From positions 1 through 55,124 of the forward strand of contig JAJRXK010000033.1 of the NCBI GenBank assembly GCA_024276305.1: a stretch of DNA of 55,124 nt, written 5' to 3'. Numbering within the stretch: the first letter of the stretch is position 1; every line of letters starts with the position of its first letter. This document shows, piece by piece, positions 18,584 to 27,116 of the stretch. Origin of the DNA: Candidatus Krumholzibacteriota bacterium. Its GTDB lineage: Bacteria > Krumholzibacteriota > Krumholzibacteriia > JAJRXK01. Position numbers and translations under genes: made by a program. The notes under the pieces are model-generated. The model did no database searches. It worked only from the letters and a program-made list of their open reading frames with translations, and was not told the DNA's origin.

Positions 18584-20422
18584 CTACTCCACGCTGTTCG
18601 TTCCAGTACGTTCGAGCAGATCATCTACGGAGGACTTGATCTCCCACTCCCGCTCGGTCCCCACCGGCTCGTCGCCGACGATGGTCGGAGTCAGGAACAC
18701 GATCAGCTCACGACGATCATCCGTCTTGCTCTCCGTGCGGAAGAGGGCTCCGATCAAGGGGAGATCCTTGAGCACCGGCACACCCGCGGTGAAGTGGGTG
18801 GTGACATTTCGGATCAGACCACCGATGACCGCCGTCTCCCGGTTGTTCACCAGAACCCGAGTGTCGGCTTCACTGGTGTTGATGATCACGCCACCCTGGA
18901 CCGTGGCCTGATTCGAGAGATCGCTCACCTCGGGGTGAATGTCCAGCGTCACTCTCCGGTCAGAGTTGATATGAGGAGTCACGATCAGCCGGATTCCGAT
19001 GGTCTCGAGTTCGGTCACCGAGTTCCCGGCCACATCCTGGGTGATGAGCGGAATCTTCTGACCCACCAGGATCGTCGCTTCGCGATTGTCGGTGGTGGTG
19101 ATCCGGGGATTGCTGATGATATTCGCGATGTTGTCGCGAGCGAGGGCCTGCAGCTCCATCTGCAGCTCGGCCCAGTTCTGGACGCTTCCGGCTCGCAGGG
19201 TTCCGGCCGACTCGGTAATGGTATTGTCCACGACCACGTCGCCCACGGCATTCACTCCCCGCGGCGCCGCATCCAGAATACCCCACTTGATCCCCAGCTC
19301 CTGGCTCTTGCGAGAATCGATGTCGACGAGAAGAGCATCGATGTGGACCTGCGGAGTCCGAGAGTCGAGTTCGCGGGCCAAGCGGGTGGCTTGCTCCACG
19401 CTCGCCTGAATGTCCTTGATGATCACGGAGTTCGTGCGCGCGTCGACTTCGACCGAGCCTCGATCGGTGATCATCACCTCCACCGACTTCTTCACCTCGG
19501 CCGCGTTCGCATAGTCGATCGGAATGATCCGCGTGATCAGGGTCTCGAGCTGCTGCGATTTCTGGGCGGCGGACTTGGTGGCCAGTTCCTCCTGTCGCAG
19601 GTTCTCAGAGCTGTCCACCCGGAGGATCCCGTCTTCCTCGACGAATCCGAAACCGTGGGCGCGCAGGATGGCCGACAGTGCTTCGCGCCAGGGCACGTCC
19701 GCCAGGGCGACGGTCACCGATCCGGTCACGTCCGGAGACGCAATGATGTTGCGGCCGCTGAAGTCCGCGATCGCACGCAGCACAGTGCGAATATCCGCAT
19801 TCTGCATGTTGATGTTCATGGTGCGAGCGTAGGATCCGTCCTCTTCGCGGCGCTGCGGCTCCGCGATCCGAGCGACTCCGGACCCGTCCTGCCAATGATC
19901 GGGAGTGACCGAAGCCAACTCCGTCACCAGGGTCGGATCATAGACTTCGCGAGGGAGACCCGTTGCGCTGTGGGCGAAATCGCTGTCGAGGTCCCATCCT
20001 CCGCGCTGAGGAGCCTTGCCCACTCGAACTGCGATCCCGCCGTGGAAAGGCTCGGCGGAGACCTGCGGATCTCCAATGAGATCCACGACGATTCGAGTGA
20101 TGGGCTGCGGGTCCGTTGCGTATTGGCTGACGCGCACACTCTGGACCAGAGCGCCATCCCCCTCGACCGAAGTCTGCCCGAGTACGTTGATTCCGCCGAT
20201 GATGTCCACGACATAGCGGCGCGGATTCTCCACCCGGAACTCCCGATAGGACCAGTCTCCGGTCGCGGTGATTTCGATACGAGCGCTTGCATCTCCGAGA
20301 AGGAGGTCACAACTGCTCACTTGTGCCGCCGGGGCCGCGACGGCCAATCCCGACGCCAGACACACTCCGAGCAGCCCGATTGCCGCTGCGAAGGTGGTGG
20401 AACCATGTCGTGAGAACATCAT
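18584..20422 (-). CDS. pilQ: Type IV pilus secretin
   Basis: Outer-membrane channel through which the pilus leaves the cell. 612 residues with a signal peptide (hydrophobic stretch about 10-30, then AVAAPAAQ). One AMIN-type domain (about 36-130) is followed by an N0-type domain starting MNINMQNADIRTVLRAIADF, an N1 domain with the typical DARTNSVIIKD, and the secretin core with VGQKIPLITQDVAGN and GIRLIVTPHI. It is shorter than many PilQ proteins, which carry two or three AMIN domains. Start: the tandem ATGATG at 20422 overlaps the pilP stop; an upstream extension through pilP is rejected. Last gene of pilMNOPQ. Confidence 0.95.
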   Translation of the reverse strand: MMFSRHGSTTFAAAIGLLGVCLASGLAVAAPAAQVSSCDLLLGDASARIEITATGDWSYREFRVENPRRYVVDIIGGINVLGQTSVEGDGALVQSVRVSQYATDPQPITRIVVDLIGDPQVSAEPFHGGIAVRVGKAPQRGGWDLDSDFAHSATGLPREVYDPTLVTELASVTPDHWQDGSGVARIAEPQRREEDGSYARTMNINMQNADIRTVLRAIADFSGRNIIASPDVTGSVTVALADVPWREALSAILRAHGFGFVEEDGILRVDSSENLRQEELATKSAAQKSQQLETLITRIIPIDYANAAEVKKSVEVMITDRGSVEVDARTNSVIIKDIQASVEQATRLARELDSRTPQVHIDALLVDIDSRKSQELGIKWGILDAAPRGVNAVGDVVVDNTITESAGTLRAGSVQNWAELQMELQALARDNIANIISNPRITTTDNREATILVGQKIPLITQDVAGNSVTELETIGIRLIVTPHINSDRRVTLDIHPEVSDLSNQATVQGGVIINTSEADTRVLVNNRETAVIGGLIRNVTTHFTAGVPVLKDLPLIGALFRTESKTDDRRELIVFLTPTIVGDEPVGTEREWEIKSSVDDLLERTGTNSVE

Positions 20423-20904
20423 GAATTTCCCTCTCGGTCTTTGAGCCTGAGGATCACGCGTGAGGTGATCCCGTACAGATGAATCGCAGCCACCAGGCTG
20501 TCCTTTTGGATCGCAGTCACGCGACCGTTCGTCACCTTGTCTCCCACTCGAAGAATGTAGCCATTCCCGGATCCGTCTTCGACGAGCGCGAAGCGGTCCG
20601 CGGCTCCCCACATCACTCCCACCAACGAGGCGGAGTTCACATCCACGAACTCCCCACCCTGGGTCGGCTCGAAGTCGCCGGTCACCAGGGCGGCGAAGAG
20701 ATCCTTGCGGCCGTAGGACTGGTAGAAGTACTCGTTGCGACGGATGGACTTCACTTTCGATGCCGCCGCATCGCCCGGAGTGCTGGCCTGAATCTCGGAA
20801 CTCTGATCCGCGACTGCGACCTCCGAACCCACCGTCGTCATTCCCACCAGCCAGACCAGAGAGACGATTGCGAGCATCCAGAAGAGATTCCTTTGGGTGG
20901 TCAT
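20419..20904 (-). CDS. pilP: Type IV pilus inner-membrane/periplasmic protein PilP
   Basis: 161 residues. PilP bridges the PilN-PilO inner-membrane complex to the secretin. An N-terminal hydrophobic segment (about 8-24) is followed by a linker and a small beta domain ending with LVEDGSGNGYILRVGD and ITSRVILRLKD, the recognisable PilP core. There is no lipobox cysteine, unlike the lipoprotein PilP of Pseudomonas and Neisseria, so it is anchored by a transmembrane helix or is secreted. Overlaps pilO (ATGA) and pilQ. Confidence 0.88.
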   Translation of the reverse strand: MTTQRNLFWMLAIVSLVWLVGMTTVGSEVAVADQSSEIQASTPGDAAASKVKSIRRNEYFYQSYGRKDLFAALVTGDFEPTQGGEFVDVNSASLVGVMWGAADRFALVEDGSGNGYILRVGDKVTNGRVTAIQKDSLVAAIHLYGITSRVILRLKDREGNS

Positions 20905-21608
20905 CGGGACTCCTCCCCATCGTGGGCCGAAGCGATCGCGACCGAAGCCAGAAGCTCGGCATCGGAGGGCATGTCCGCCGCGCTCAGCGACTGAGAGCCG
21001 GGCTGGACATCCATGGGAGCGGTCATCGAGGCCTTGTCCATGGTGTAGGCCACGACCTCCATGGTCGCAGTCAGGGTATGGTCGCTTCCGTCGTCACCCT
21101 GCTTGCGCGCGTCCACGCCTTCGATCCGCAGAGCACGAACGTTCATGATACGCCCCAGATTCGCCAGCGAACCGAGGAACGTACCGACCTGATGGAACCC
21201 GCCTTCGAGTTCCACTTCGATGGGTGTCTCCTCGTAGAAACCCTGGGCCAAACTGGGCTTCGGCTCGAATCGCACCCACTCGAGACCGGCCTGCGTTCCC
21301 GCAGCCGAGATCTTGCGCACCAAGCCGCTGATCTCGTGGTCGTCGGGAATGAGTCTCTGGGCCACGAGCCACTGCCGATGCAAGTAGTCGAACTCGCGCT
21401 CGAGCTTGGCCGCGTTGCCGATGGTCAACCTCGCCCGCTCCAGATCGCGCGTCAACTGCTCTTGCTGGGTCTTGAGCTCTTGAATCTTCGCTCCCCGCGA
21501 CGGATAGGTGAATGGCGCGAGACTCGTGCCAAAGTATCCGTAGAGAACACCAGCGCTGATGATCACCGCGAGGAGCAGCCTCTGTACCTTGGGATCTTGA
21601 AGGTCCAT
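20901..21608 (-). CDS. pilO: Type IV pilus alignment protein PilO
   Basis: 235 residues, bitopic inner-membrane protein: short cytoplasmic tail, one transmembrane helix (about 10-27), a coiled-coil (about 38-75) and a ferredoxin-like periplasmic domain containing TPIEVELEGGFHQVGTFL, typical of PilO. Forms a heterodimer with PilN. Tail after about 195 is not conserved-looking. Follows pilN by 16 bases. Confidence 0.92.
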   Translation of the reverse strand: MDLQDPKVQRLLLAVIISAGVLYGYFGTSLAPFTYPSRGAKIQELKTQQEQLTRDLERARLTIGNAAKLEREFDYLHRQWLVAQRLIPDDHEISGLVRKISAAGTQAGLEWVRFEPKPSLAQGFYEETPIEVELEGGFHQVGTFLGSLANLGRIMNVRALRIEGVDARKQGDDGSDHTLTATMEVVAYTMDKASMTAPMDVQPGSQSLSAADMPSDAELLASVAIASAHDGEESR

Positions 21609-21624
21609 CTGTCCTCCCGATTAC

Positions 21625-22212
21625 TCAGCGTCCGGCCGTGGAAGCGGCCATCTGCATTGCCGGCTGACCTACATCGGCGCCGATCGTGAACTTGAGAATG
21701 TCGACTTGATCAATCTTGCCGCGCTCGATGCTCACGAGATCCATCGAGTGGTAGTATTCGCTCTCGTCCAGGTTTCGCAGAAAATCGGCCACGAGGAAGT
21801 TGCTGAAGGTCATGCCTTCCACCTCGTAACGCCCGGGAGACACTTCCTCCACCCGGTTGAGCCAGGTGTTCTCCGGGATCCTGCGAGCCAGTTCGCTCAT
21901 GAGATGCACCCGGAAATAACGCTCGGAATCGAGAGCCGTGATCACGTCCAGCCTCTTGTCGAGCTGCTCCCGCTCACGCTGGAGTTGCTTGATACGAGCG
22001 ATCTGTGGCGCGAGCTGCTGACTCTCGCTCCGCAGCTCCGTGACCTCTCCGTCGAGTTTGGCAAGGCTTCGTCCTTGCACCACGCTCATTCCCACGCAGA
22101 GCAGAACCACCGCCGCGGCGGCGATCACTGGAACGAAGGTGTCGATCTCGGGCATCTTGATCGTGCGAGTACGGGGAATCTCTTCCTTCGGGAGCAGGTT
22201 GATGCGAATCAT
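21625..22212 (-). CDS. pilN: Type IV pilus assembly protein PilN
   Basis: 195 residues. The N-terminal MIRINLLPKEE is the motif that docks in the PilM groove; one transmembrane helix (about 26-46) is followed by a coiled-coil and a periplasmic domain with YEVEGMTFSNFLVADFLRNL. The ATG overlaps the pilM stop, so the two interaction partners are translated together. Confidence 0.94.
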   Translation of the reverse strand: MIRINLLPKEEIPRTRTIKMPEIDTFVPVIAAAAVVLLCVGMSVVQGRSLAKLDGEVTELRSESQQLAPQIARIKQLQREREQLDKRLDVITALDSERYFRVHLMSELARRIPENTWLNRVEEVSPGRYEVEGMTFSNFLVADFLRNLDESEYYHSMDLVSIERGKIDQVDILKFTIGADVGQPAMQMAASTAGR

Positions 22213-23276
22213 TGTTCCCCTCCCGGCTGCCGCAAGGCCAATCCAACGCTCACTGCGAGCAACGGAGCGATCTCATCGGTGTCGTATTCCACGAAGGTCT
22301 CGGGGTCGTAGTCGACCGCGGTCAGGGGATCCGCTTGCTCGACCTCGACCTCGTGCCGGTCCCGGAGGAAGTCGGCCAAACCCGGGAAGCGGCTTCCCCC
22401 ACCGCTCAGCACCACTCGATCGATGGACTCGGCGTCTCCCGACGTGCGCAAGAAGCTGAGACTGCGTTCGATTCCGGTGGAGATGTCCTCCGCGACTTCG
22501 ACCAAGACCGAAGCCAGACGATCCGCGTCGACATCGGCCTTGTCCGGAGCCGCCGTCACTTCACGCGCTTCATCGAGGCCCACCCCGAACTCTTTCTGGA
22601 TCTCTTCGACGAAACGATTGGTTCCCACCGCGAGATCGCGGGTGAAGTAGGGCACGCCGTTCTGCATGATGCACACCGAAGTCACATCCGCCCCGATGTT
22701 GATCAGCCCCACAACCTCCTGGCTGGGTCCACCGTTCGCGGTCTCCCAGGAGTTCTGCACTGCAAAGGCATCGACGTCGACAATCTGGGGTTTGAGTTCG
22801 GCATCCCGCAGCAAGTCCGCGTGGCCTTGAATGGTCTCCTTCTTGGCCGCCACCAGCAGGACTTCCATCTGATTCGCGCCCACGTCTTCGCGAACGATCT
22901 GGAAATCGAGACTGATGTCGTCGATGTCGAAGGGGACGTGCTGTTCGGCTTCCCAGAGGATGGCTTCGCGCGCGTCCTCTTCGGCCATCTGATCCATCAG
23001 AATCTTCTTCACGATGACCGAGCGTCCACCGACCGCGCTGACCACGGTGTCATCGCTGATCTCCGCGCGACCGAGGCATTCCCGAATGGCGTCGATCACC
23101 ATGTCGCGATCCATGATCTCGCCTTCCACGATCGCCTCGGGCAGCAGATCAACCATGGCAAAGTTGGTGATACGGGGCCGCTCCCCCGAATGATCGATAC
23201 GCAGGCACTTGACGATGTTCGACCCGATATCCAGGGCGACCGTCGCACGACTGCGTTTGCGGAACATGGGCAACAT
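22209..23276 (-). CDS. pilM: Type IV pilus assembly ATPase PilM
   Basis: Actin-like cytoplasmic protein that binds the PilN tail and couples the alignment complex to the motor. 355 residues. Phosphate-1 loop ALDIGSNIVK at 14-23, EAEQHVPFDIDDISLDFQI, and the phosphate-2 region LINIGADVT, ending VVLSGGGSRFPGL. The ATG at 23276 is used, with GGAGG 12 bases upstream; an ATG three codons later is an alternative. First gene of pilMNOPQ, behind a near-consensus sigma-54 promoter. Confidence 0.94.
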   Translation of the reverse strand: MLPMFRKRSRATVALDIGSNIVKCLRIDHSGERPRITNFAMVDLLPEAIVEGEIMDRDMVIDAIRECLGRAEISDDTVVSAVGGRSVIVKKILMDQMAEEDAREAILWEAEQHVPFDIDDISLDFQIVREDVGANQMEVLLVAAKKETIQGHADLLRDAELKPQIVDVDAFAVQNSWETANGGPSQEVVGLINIGADVTSVCIMQNGVPYFTRDLAVGTNRFVEEIQKEFGVGLDEAREVTAAPDKADVDADRLASVLVEVAEDISTGIERSLSFLRTSGDAESIDRVVLSGGGSRFPGLADFLRDRHEVEVEQADPLTAVDYDPETFVEYDTDEIAPLLAVSVGLALRQPGGEQ

Positions 23277-23602
23277 AAGCTGACGGGACCTCCGACTTGG
23301 TCGCTCACTGGGAACAATGGGATGTTGGTCCCGCGTCGAAACGCGGGGTCGACCGTCTTGGCACCGCAAAGCATGTGCCAACCCCGGCCTGGGAACGATC
23401 CGCTTAAGTTATTGCCAACTAGCGTGTTACCTTCTGCGCTGCACCTTTGTCGGCTCCGCATACGGCAGAACGGAACTTCCTGCACGGCATCTTGCACCCT
23501 GCCGGTGATCTGGATTGCCCTCTGTAACCACCTGGGGAGCGCCAGGGAATTCTTCTCTCAGCCACTGAGGGAATCTCCGCAGCGCAATCCGCGGAGGCGA
23601 TA
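23277..23602. other. 326-base pilD-pilM intergenic region
   Basis: No coding sequence is seen. Just after the pilD stop lies a 6-base-pair hairpin (CTCCGC/GCGGAG, 23575-23596) without a T run, which could weakly terminate or protect the pilD transcript. The sigma-54 promoter for pilM is in the right-hand third of the region as transcribed. The roughly 200 bases between the two would accommodate activator sites. Confidence 0.6.
23366..23381 (-). promoter_or_regulatory. Sigma-54 promoter of pilMNOPQ
   Basis: Minus strand reads TTGGCACATGCTTTGC: the -24 GG (23379-23378) and -12 GC (23367-23366) are exactly ten bases apart, and the flanks match the TGGCACG-N4-TTGC consensus at all but one position. 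The predicted start is near 23354, giving a leader of about 78 bases. Confidence 0.8.
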
Positions 23603-24391
23603 TCAACCGGTCGGTCGAAGGAGGGACGTGTACCAATCGATGAGAGGTTGGCCCACGAAGACCACCACCAGCGTCGCCGCCGCGAGGAAGGTCCCGAAGG
23701 CGATCTTCGCCTGGCCCGAGCGCCGCATCAGGATTCCGCCCACGATCGCGCCCATGAAGGCGCCGAAGAAAATGACCAGGAGCGCCGGTACGGCTCCCAG
23801 GAACGCACCCACTGCCGCCATGAGCTTGACATCGCCGCCCCCCATGGCCTCGACCCCCCGGAGCTTTTCCCACGCCACTCCCACGACCAAGAGCAGGCCT
23901 CCGGCAACCACCGCCCCCACCACCGACGCCCAGATGCCCACCTGACTCCATGGCGAAACCGCCAGGCCCAGCACCAGGAATCCCAGACTGATCCCATCGG
24001 GAATGATCATCCATTGCCAATCGATCAGCGCGACCGCGAGCATCGCGGCCAATAGCGCGAAGCTCAACAGGGAATGCAACGACAATCCGAACTGCCACAG
24101 ACATCCCACCGCGAGGAGAGTGCCCACCGCCTCCACCAAGGGATAGTGCCAGGAGATGGGCATCTGGCAACCTGCGCAACGACCCCGCAATGCGAACCAT
24201 CCCACCACGGGTATGTTTTCCCAGGGGCGAATCCTGCGTTTGCACTTGGGGCAGGCTGACGGAGGCCGAACGATCGACTCGCCACGCGGTACGCGATGGA
24301 TGACCACGTTGAGGAAGCTTCCCACGCAAGCTCCGAAGATCGCCACGACCGTCCACAGGAGTGCTGGATGAGCAAAGGACAGCTCAGGCAT
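23603..24391 (-). CDS. pilD: Prepilin peptidase/N-methyltransferase
   Basis: Inner-membrane aspartyl protease that cleaves the prepilin leader and methylates the new N-terminus. 262 residues with several transmembrane helices. The cytosolic zinc motif is complete (CPKC at 47-50, CAGC at 72-75). The catalytic aspartates are Asp124 in LIDWQWMIIPD and Asp187 in GGGDVKL. The ATG at 24391 has GGAGG nine bases upstream and overlaps the preceding gene by eight bases. Its likely main substrate is PilA, encoded 3 kb upstream. Confidence 0.95.
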   Translation of the reverse strand: MPELSFAHPALLWTVVAIFGACVGSFLNVVIHRVPRGESIVRPPSACPKCKRRIRPWENIPVVGWFALRGRCAGCQMPISWHYPLVEAVGTLLAVGCLWQFGLSLHSLLSFALLAAMLAVALIDWQWMIIPDGISLGFLVLGLAVSPWSQVGIWASVVGAVVAGGLLLVVGVAWEKLRGVEAMGGGDVKLMAAVGAFLGAVPALLVIFFGAFMGAIVGGILMRRSGQAKIAFGTFLAAATLVVVFVGQPLIDWYTSLLRPTG

Positions 24392-25124
24392 CCTCACCGG
24401 CCTCCTCGCGCATCTGCACTCGAGGTCGTCGTCGGGCCCAGTCGGGGACCGGTCCTTCACCCTTGATCGCCCGCTCGAGCTGTTCCATGTAGTCGAGAGC
24501 CTTGGCCCGCATGGAGGGGCTGGTCGTGGTTTCGGCCACCAATCTCCACAACTCGTAACTCACTTCGAGCTCGCCGGCGCGACTGGCGACGAAGGCCGCA
24601 AAACGGCGCGGCATGTCCGGCGCGCCTTCGAGCTGGCCTGACCGGCGGAACCACTCGTAGGCAGCCTCGTCATCCATTCGCACCATGTACTCGAGGAAAC
24701 CGGCCTCGAAGGGCAGCCACCAATTGTCGGGCATGACTCGCATTCCCCGTCGCAGAAAGTCGATCCCTTCGTCGATCTGACCCATGTCGTCGGCCAGGAC
24801 GATCGATCCGAAGCGGTAAGCCTCGGTGAATTTCGGATCGAGGGTCACCACGCTGTTGAGCAGCGCGCGAAAGAAGTCGATCCCGTGCGTTCCCTGTCTC
24901 CACTCCCCGTAGTAAGTGATGGTTCTCAGCCAATACACATCCGAGAGGAGATCATCGTAACCGGCGCTCAGGACTTTCAAGACGTCGGGCCGCGGGACGT
25001 ACATCACGTCCGTCTCCCTCTCTTCGTTGCGAAGAGACGATGCGCGATCTTCGGCCCGTTGGGCCCCGATGAATCCAGCCACCACGCACAGCAGAGGAAG
25101 AATCGATGTCCAAGTACGCATCAT
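24384..25124 (-). CDS. TPR-like protein of the pilus locus, function unknown
   Basis: 246 residues. The N-terminus has a hydrophobic stretch (about 6-21) that could be a signal peptide or anchor. The rest is helical, with TPR-like spacing: DPKFTEAYRFGSIVLAD, EGIDFLRRGMRVMPDNWWLP and DEAAYEWFRRSGQLEG. The conserved-looking DDLLSDVYWLRTITYYGEW precedes the repeats. It sits between the ABC permease and pilD, overlapping both, so it is part of the same translational unit. By position it could correspond to one of the accessory PilGHI proteins of Myxococcus, but I do not see sequence proof. A periplasmic scaffold role is inference. Confidence 0.8.
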   Translation of the reverse strand: MMRTWTSILPLLCVVAGFIGAQRAEDRASSLRNEERETDVMYVPRPDVLKVLSAGYDDLLSDVYWLRTITYYGEWRQGTHGIDFFRALLNSVVTLDPKFTEAYRFGSIVLADDMGQIDEGIDFLRRGMRVMPDNWWLPFEAGFLEYMVRMDDEAAYEWFRRSGQLEGAPDMPRRFAAFVASRAGELEVSYELWRLVAETTTSPSMRAKALDYMEQLERAIKGEGPVPDWARRRPRVQMREEAGEDA

Positions 25125-25885
25125 TGGAACTCGCGGCGACGAAAGATGAAGTCGCTGAGAATGAGAAGGGCCGCGGAGTAGAGGGCCATGTAGGCGATCG
25201 CCCAGAGTACGTGCCCGCTGGCGATCGGGATGTCATGCACCGCTTCGTTTCGCACGTCGAACAAGCTCAGATTCGGCAGCACGAACTTCAGCCCGGCGAT
25301 GGTCCGCGCGATGGTATCGTTGTGGGCCACCCGCGCGAAGGACTCCAGATCGGAAAGCATTCTTCCCGCGAGGAAGACTCCGAGGGTGAACAGGCTCGTC
25401 AGAACCGGAGTGGTGAAGCTACTGAAGAAGATCACCACTGCGGTCACCACTGCCAATTCGCAGACGCTCATGCCGATGCTGATCCAGTAGGGATCGCGAA
25501 ACTCGTTGCCCGTCAGCCAGAGCGCGGCGGCGAAGAGCGCCACCATCATGGACACCATGGTCAGGATCGTCGCGAGCAGGCCCAGATACTTGCCGAAGAG
25601 ATACTCCATCCGGGATATGGGCTTGGACAAAATGGTCATGATCGTGCGCTTGTCGATCTCCTTGTGGACCATACCCGTGCCCAAGAGCAGAATCACCAGA
25701 ATGGCGAAGAGGGACATGGACGCCAGGCCCAGATCGGCAACCAGCTTCTGCTGTGCGCCGACCGTGAGCGGACTGAGAATCACCGAGCTCGACGCCAGGA
25801 GCAGACCGAAGGCGCCCACCAATGCGAAGACCTTGTCCCGCACTGCCTCTCGATAGGTATTGCGTGCGATGGCCAAGGTCTTCAT
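25121..25885 (-). CDS. ABC-2 type transporter permease (PilI-like position)
   Basis: 254-residue integral membrane protein with about six hydrophobic segments. The N-terminus TLAIARNTYREAVRDKVF and the cytosolic loop KEIDKRTIMTILSKPISRMEYLFGKYLG are typical of ABC-2 permeases of the NosY type. It overlaps the ATPase gene (ATGA) and the downstream TPR gene (ATGATG). In Myxococcus an ABC transporter (PilH/PilI) occupies the same place in the pil cluster and is needed for pili; I infer an equivalent role, substrate unknown. Confidence 0.87.
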   Translation of the reverse strand: MKTLAIARNTYREAVRDKVFALVGAFGLLLASSSVILSPLTVGAQQKLVADLGLASMSLFAILVILLLGTGMVHKEIDKRTIMTILSKPISRMEYLFGKYLGLLATILTMVSMMVALFAAALWLTGNEFRDPYWISIGMSVCELAVVTAVVIFFSSFTTPVLTSLFTLGVFLAGRMLSDLESFARVAHNDTIARTIAGLKFVLPNLSLFDVRNEAVHDIPIASGHVLWAIAYMALYSAALLILSDFIFRRREFQ

Positions 25886-26907
25886 CGCACCACCTCCGTC
25901 GCGCCCGAACTGTCCCGAGTGACGTCGGTCAGGCTGTCCAGGATGCGGCCCACCTGTTTCCTCGTGCGTTGAGGATCATCACCATGGCCGTCGGCCACGG
26001 TGGAAACGAAAATACTCTCGAGGTCCTCTGCCCGTTTCGGCTGGACCCGCAGCAGATGCGCTCCGGCCTCGTCGATGGCTCGCAAGGCGTTCGGAAGCCC
26101 CTCGGAGTCGGCAACCTCGATGCTCGAGCCATCCTGCTGCCCCGAAATCTCGTAGCCAGCGGCCTGCAGAGCCCCTTTTCCTCTGGTCGACAGATTTCTG
26201 AAGAAAATCTGCCAAGTGCGTCCGCCAGAATCCACTGCGGACAAGTCGACTTCCCGAGCCACGCTCCCCTCCTTCAGAATCACCGCCCGATCGGCGATGG
26301 ATTCGACATCCGACAGAATGTGACTGCTGATGAGTACCGTCTTTCCCCGCTGTCGAAGCTCACCCAGAATGCAGCGCATCTGGTGTCGACCCACGGGATC
26401 GAGCCCTCCCAGCGGCTCGTCCAGAATCAGGAATCTGGGGTCGTTCATCAGCGCCTGGGCCAAGCCCATGCGCTGCAGCATACCCTTCGAGAATCCGCGC
26501 ATCCGGCCCTGGGCGCGATCCTTCATGCCCACGAGCTCCAGGACTTCCTCACTTCGCCGGTTGCAGAGGCTGCGCTCGAGGCCGTGGAGTTCTCCGACGA
26601 GGCCCAGGAATTCGCGCCCGGTGAGATGGTCGTAGAAGTAGGGATTCTCGGGAAGGTAGCCGATCTGGTGAAGGGCTTCCTTCGACCCCGGCCGGCAACC
26701 CAGGAAATCGATCCGGCCCGAGTCGATGTGGATCAGTCCGAGCATCGCCTTGATGCTGGTGGTCTTGCCGGCTCCGTTATGACCGAGCAGAGCCAGAGTC
26801 TCGCCTTCTCGCACCTCGAAATCGACCCCCCGCAGCACCATCTTCCTCTGATAGGTCCAGCCGGAGCGATAGGACTTCTGCACTTGCGAGAATTCACAGA
26901 TGCTCAC
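25882..26907 (-). CDS. ABC transporter ATP-binding protein (PilH-like position)
   Basis: 341 residues. Walker A GHNGAGKTT at 42-50, a signature motif in the altered form FSKGM at 139-143, Walker B LILDEP at 160-165, and the H-loop SSHIL. After about residue 215 comes a roughly 100-residue C-terminal extension (DUF4162-like position) ending in an Asp/Arg-rich tail. GTG start with AGGAG at ideal spacing. Pairs with the adjacent permease. It follows pilA after a hairpin, so it is probably transcribed partly by read-through from the pilA promoter. Confidence 0.9.
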   Translation of the reverse strand: MSICEFSQVQKSYRSGWTYQRKMVLRGVDFEVREGETLALLGHNGAGKTTSIKAMLGLIHIDSGRIDFLGCRPGSKEALHQIGYLPENPYFYDHLTGREFLGLVGELHGLERSLCNRRSEEVLELVGMKDRAQGRMRGFSKGMLQRMGLAQALMNDPRFLILDEPLGGLDPVGRHQMRCILGELRQRGKTVLISSHILSDVESIADRAVILKEGSVAREVDLSAVDSGGRTWQIFFRNLSTRGKGALQAAGYEISGQQDGSSIEVADSEGLPNALRAIDEAGAHLLRVQPKRAEDLESIFVSTVADGHGDDPQRTRKQVGRILDSLTDVTRDSSGATEVVR

Positions 26908-27057
26908 GATGGATGCTCCTCCTCGAGATGGACATCACTCGACCACCCTGGACCCAGAAGTGGTCGGCATGGGGCCAATTCCGCCCTGCGCAGGCGTCCC
27001 CCCCCCGGACCTTGCAGGAGGGATGCCACCCGCAGTCCGGTCCGCCGCAGACGACGA

Positions 27058-27084
27058 AGGGCCGCGTGCGATGCACACGGCCCT
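27058..27084 (-). terminator. Hairpin 33 bases after pilA
   Basis: Twelve-base stem (AGGGCCGCGTGC pairing with GCACACGGCCCT; one position is a G-U pair in minus-strand RNA) around a GAT-type three-base loop. There is no long T run, so it may act as a partial terminator or as a 3' stabiliser that keeps pilin mRNA more abundant than the ABC transporter genes downstream. The rest of the 209-base gap holds no gene; a nine-base C run sits at 26998-27006. Confidence 0.55.
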
Positions 27085-27116
27085 CCGCAGAGTCAGGCTT
27101 GGTTCGAGGGGCCGGA

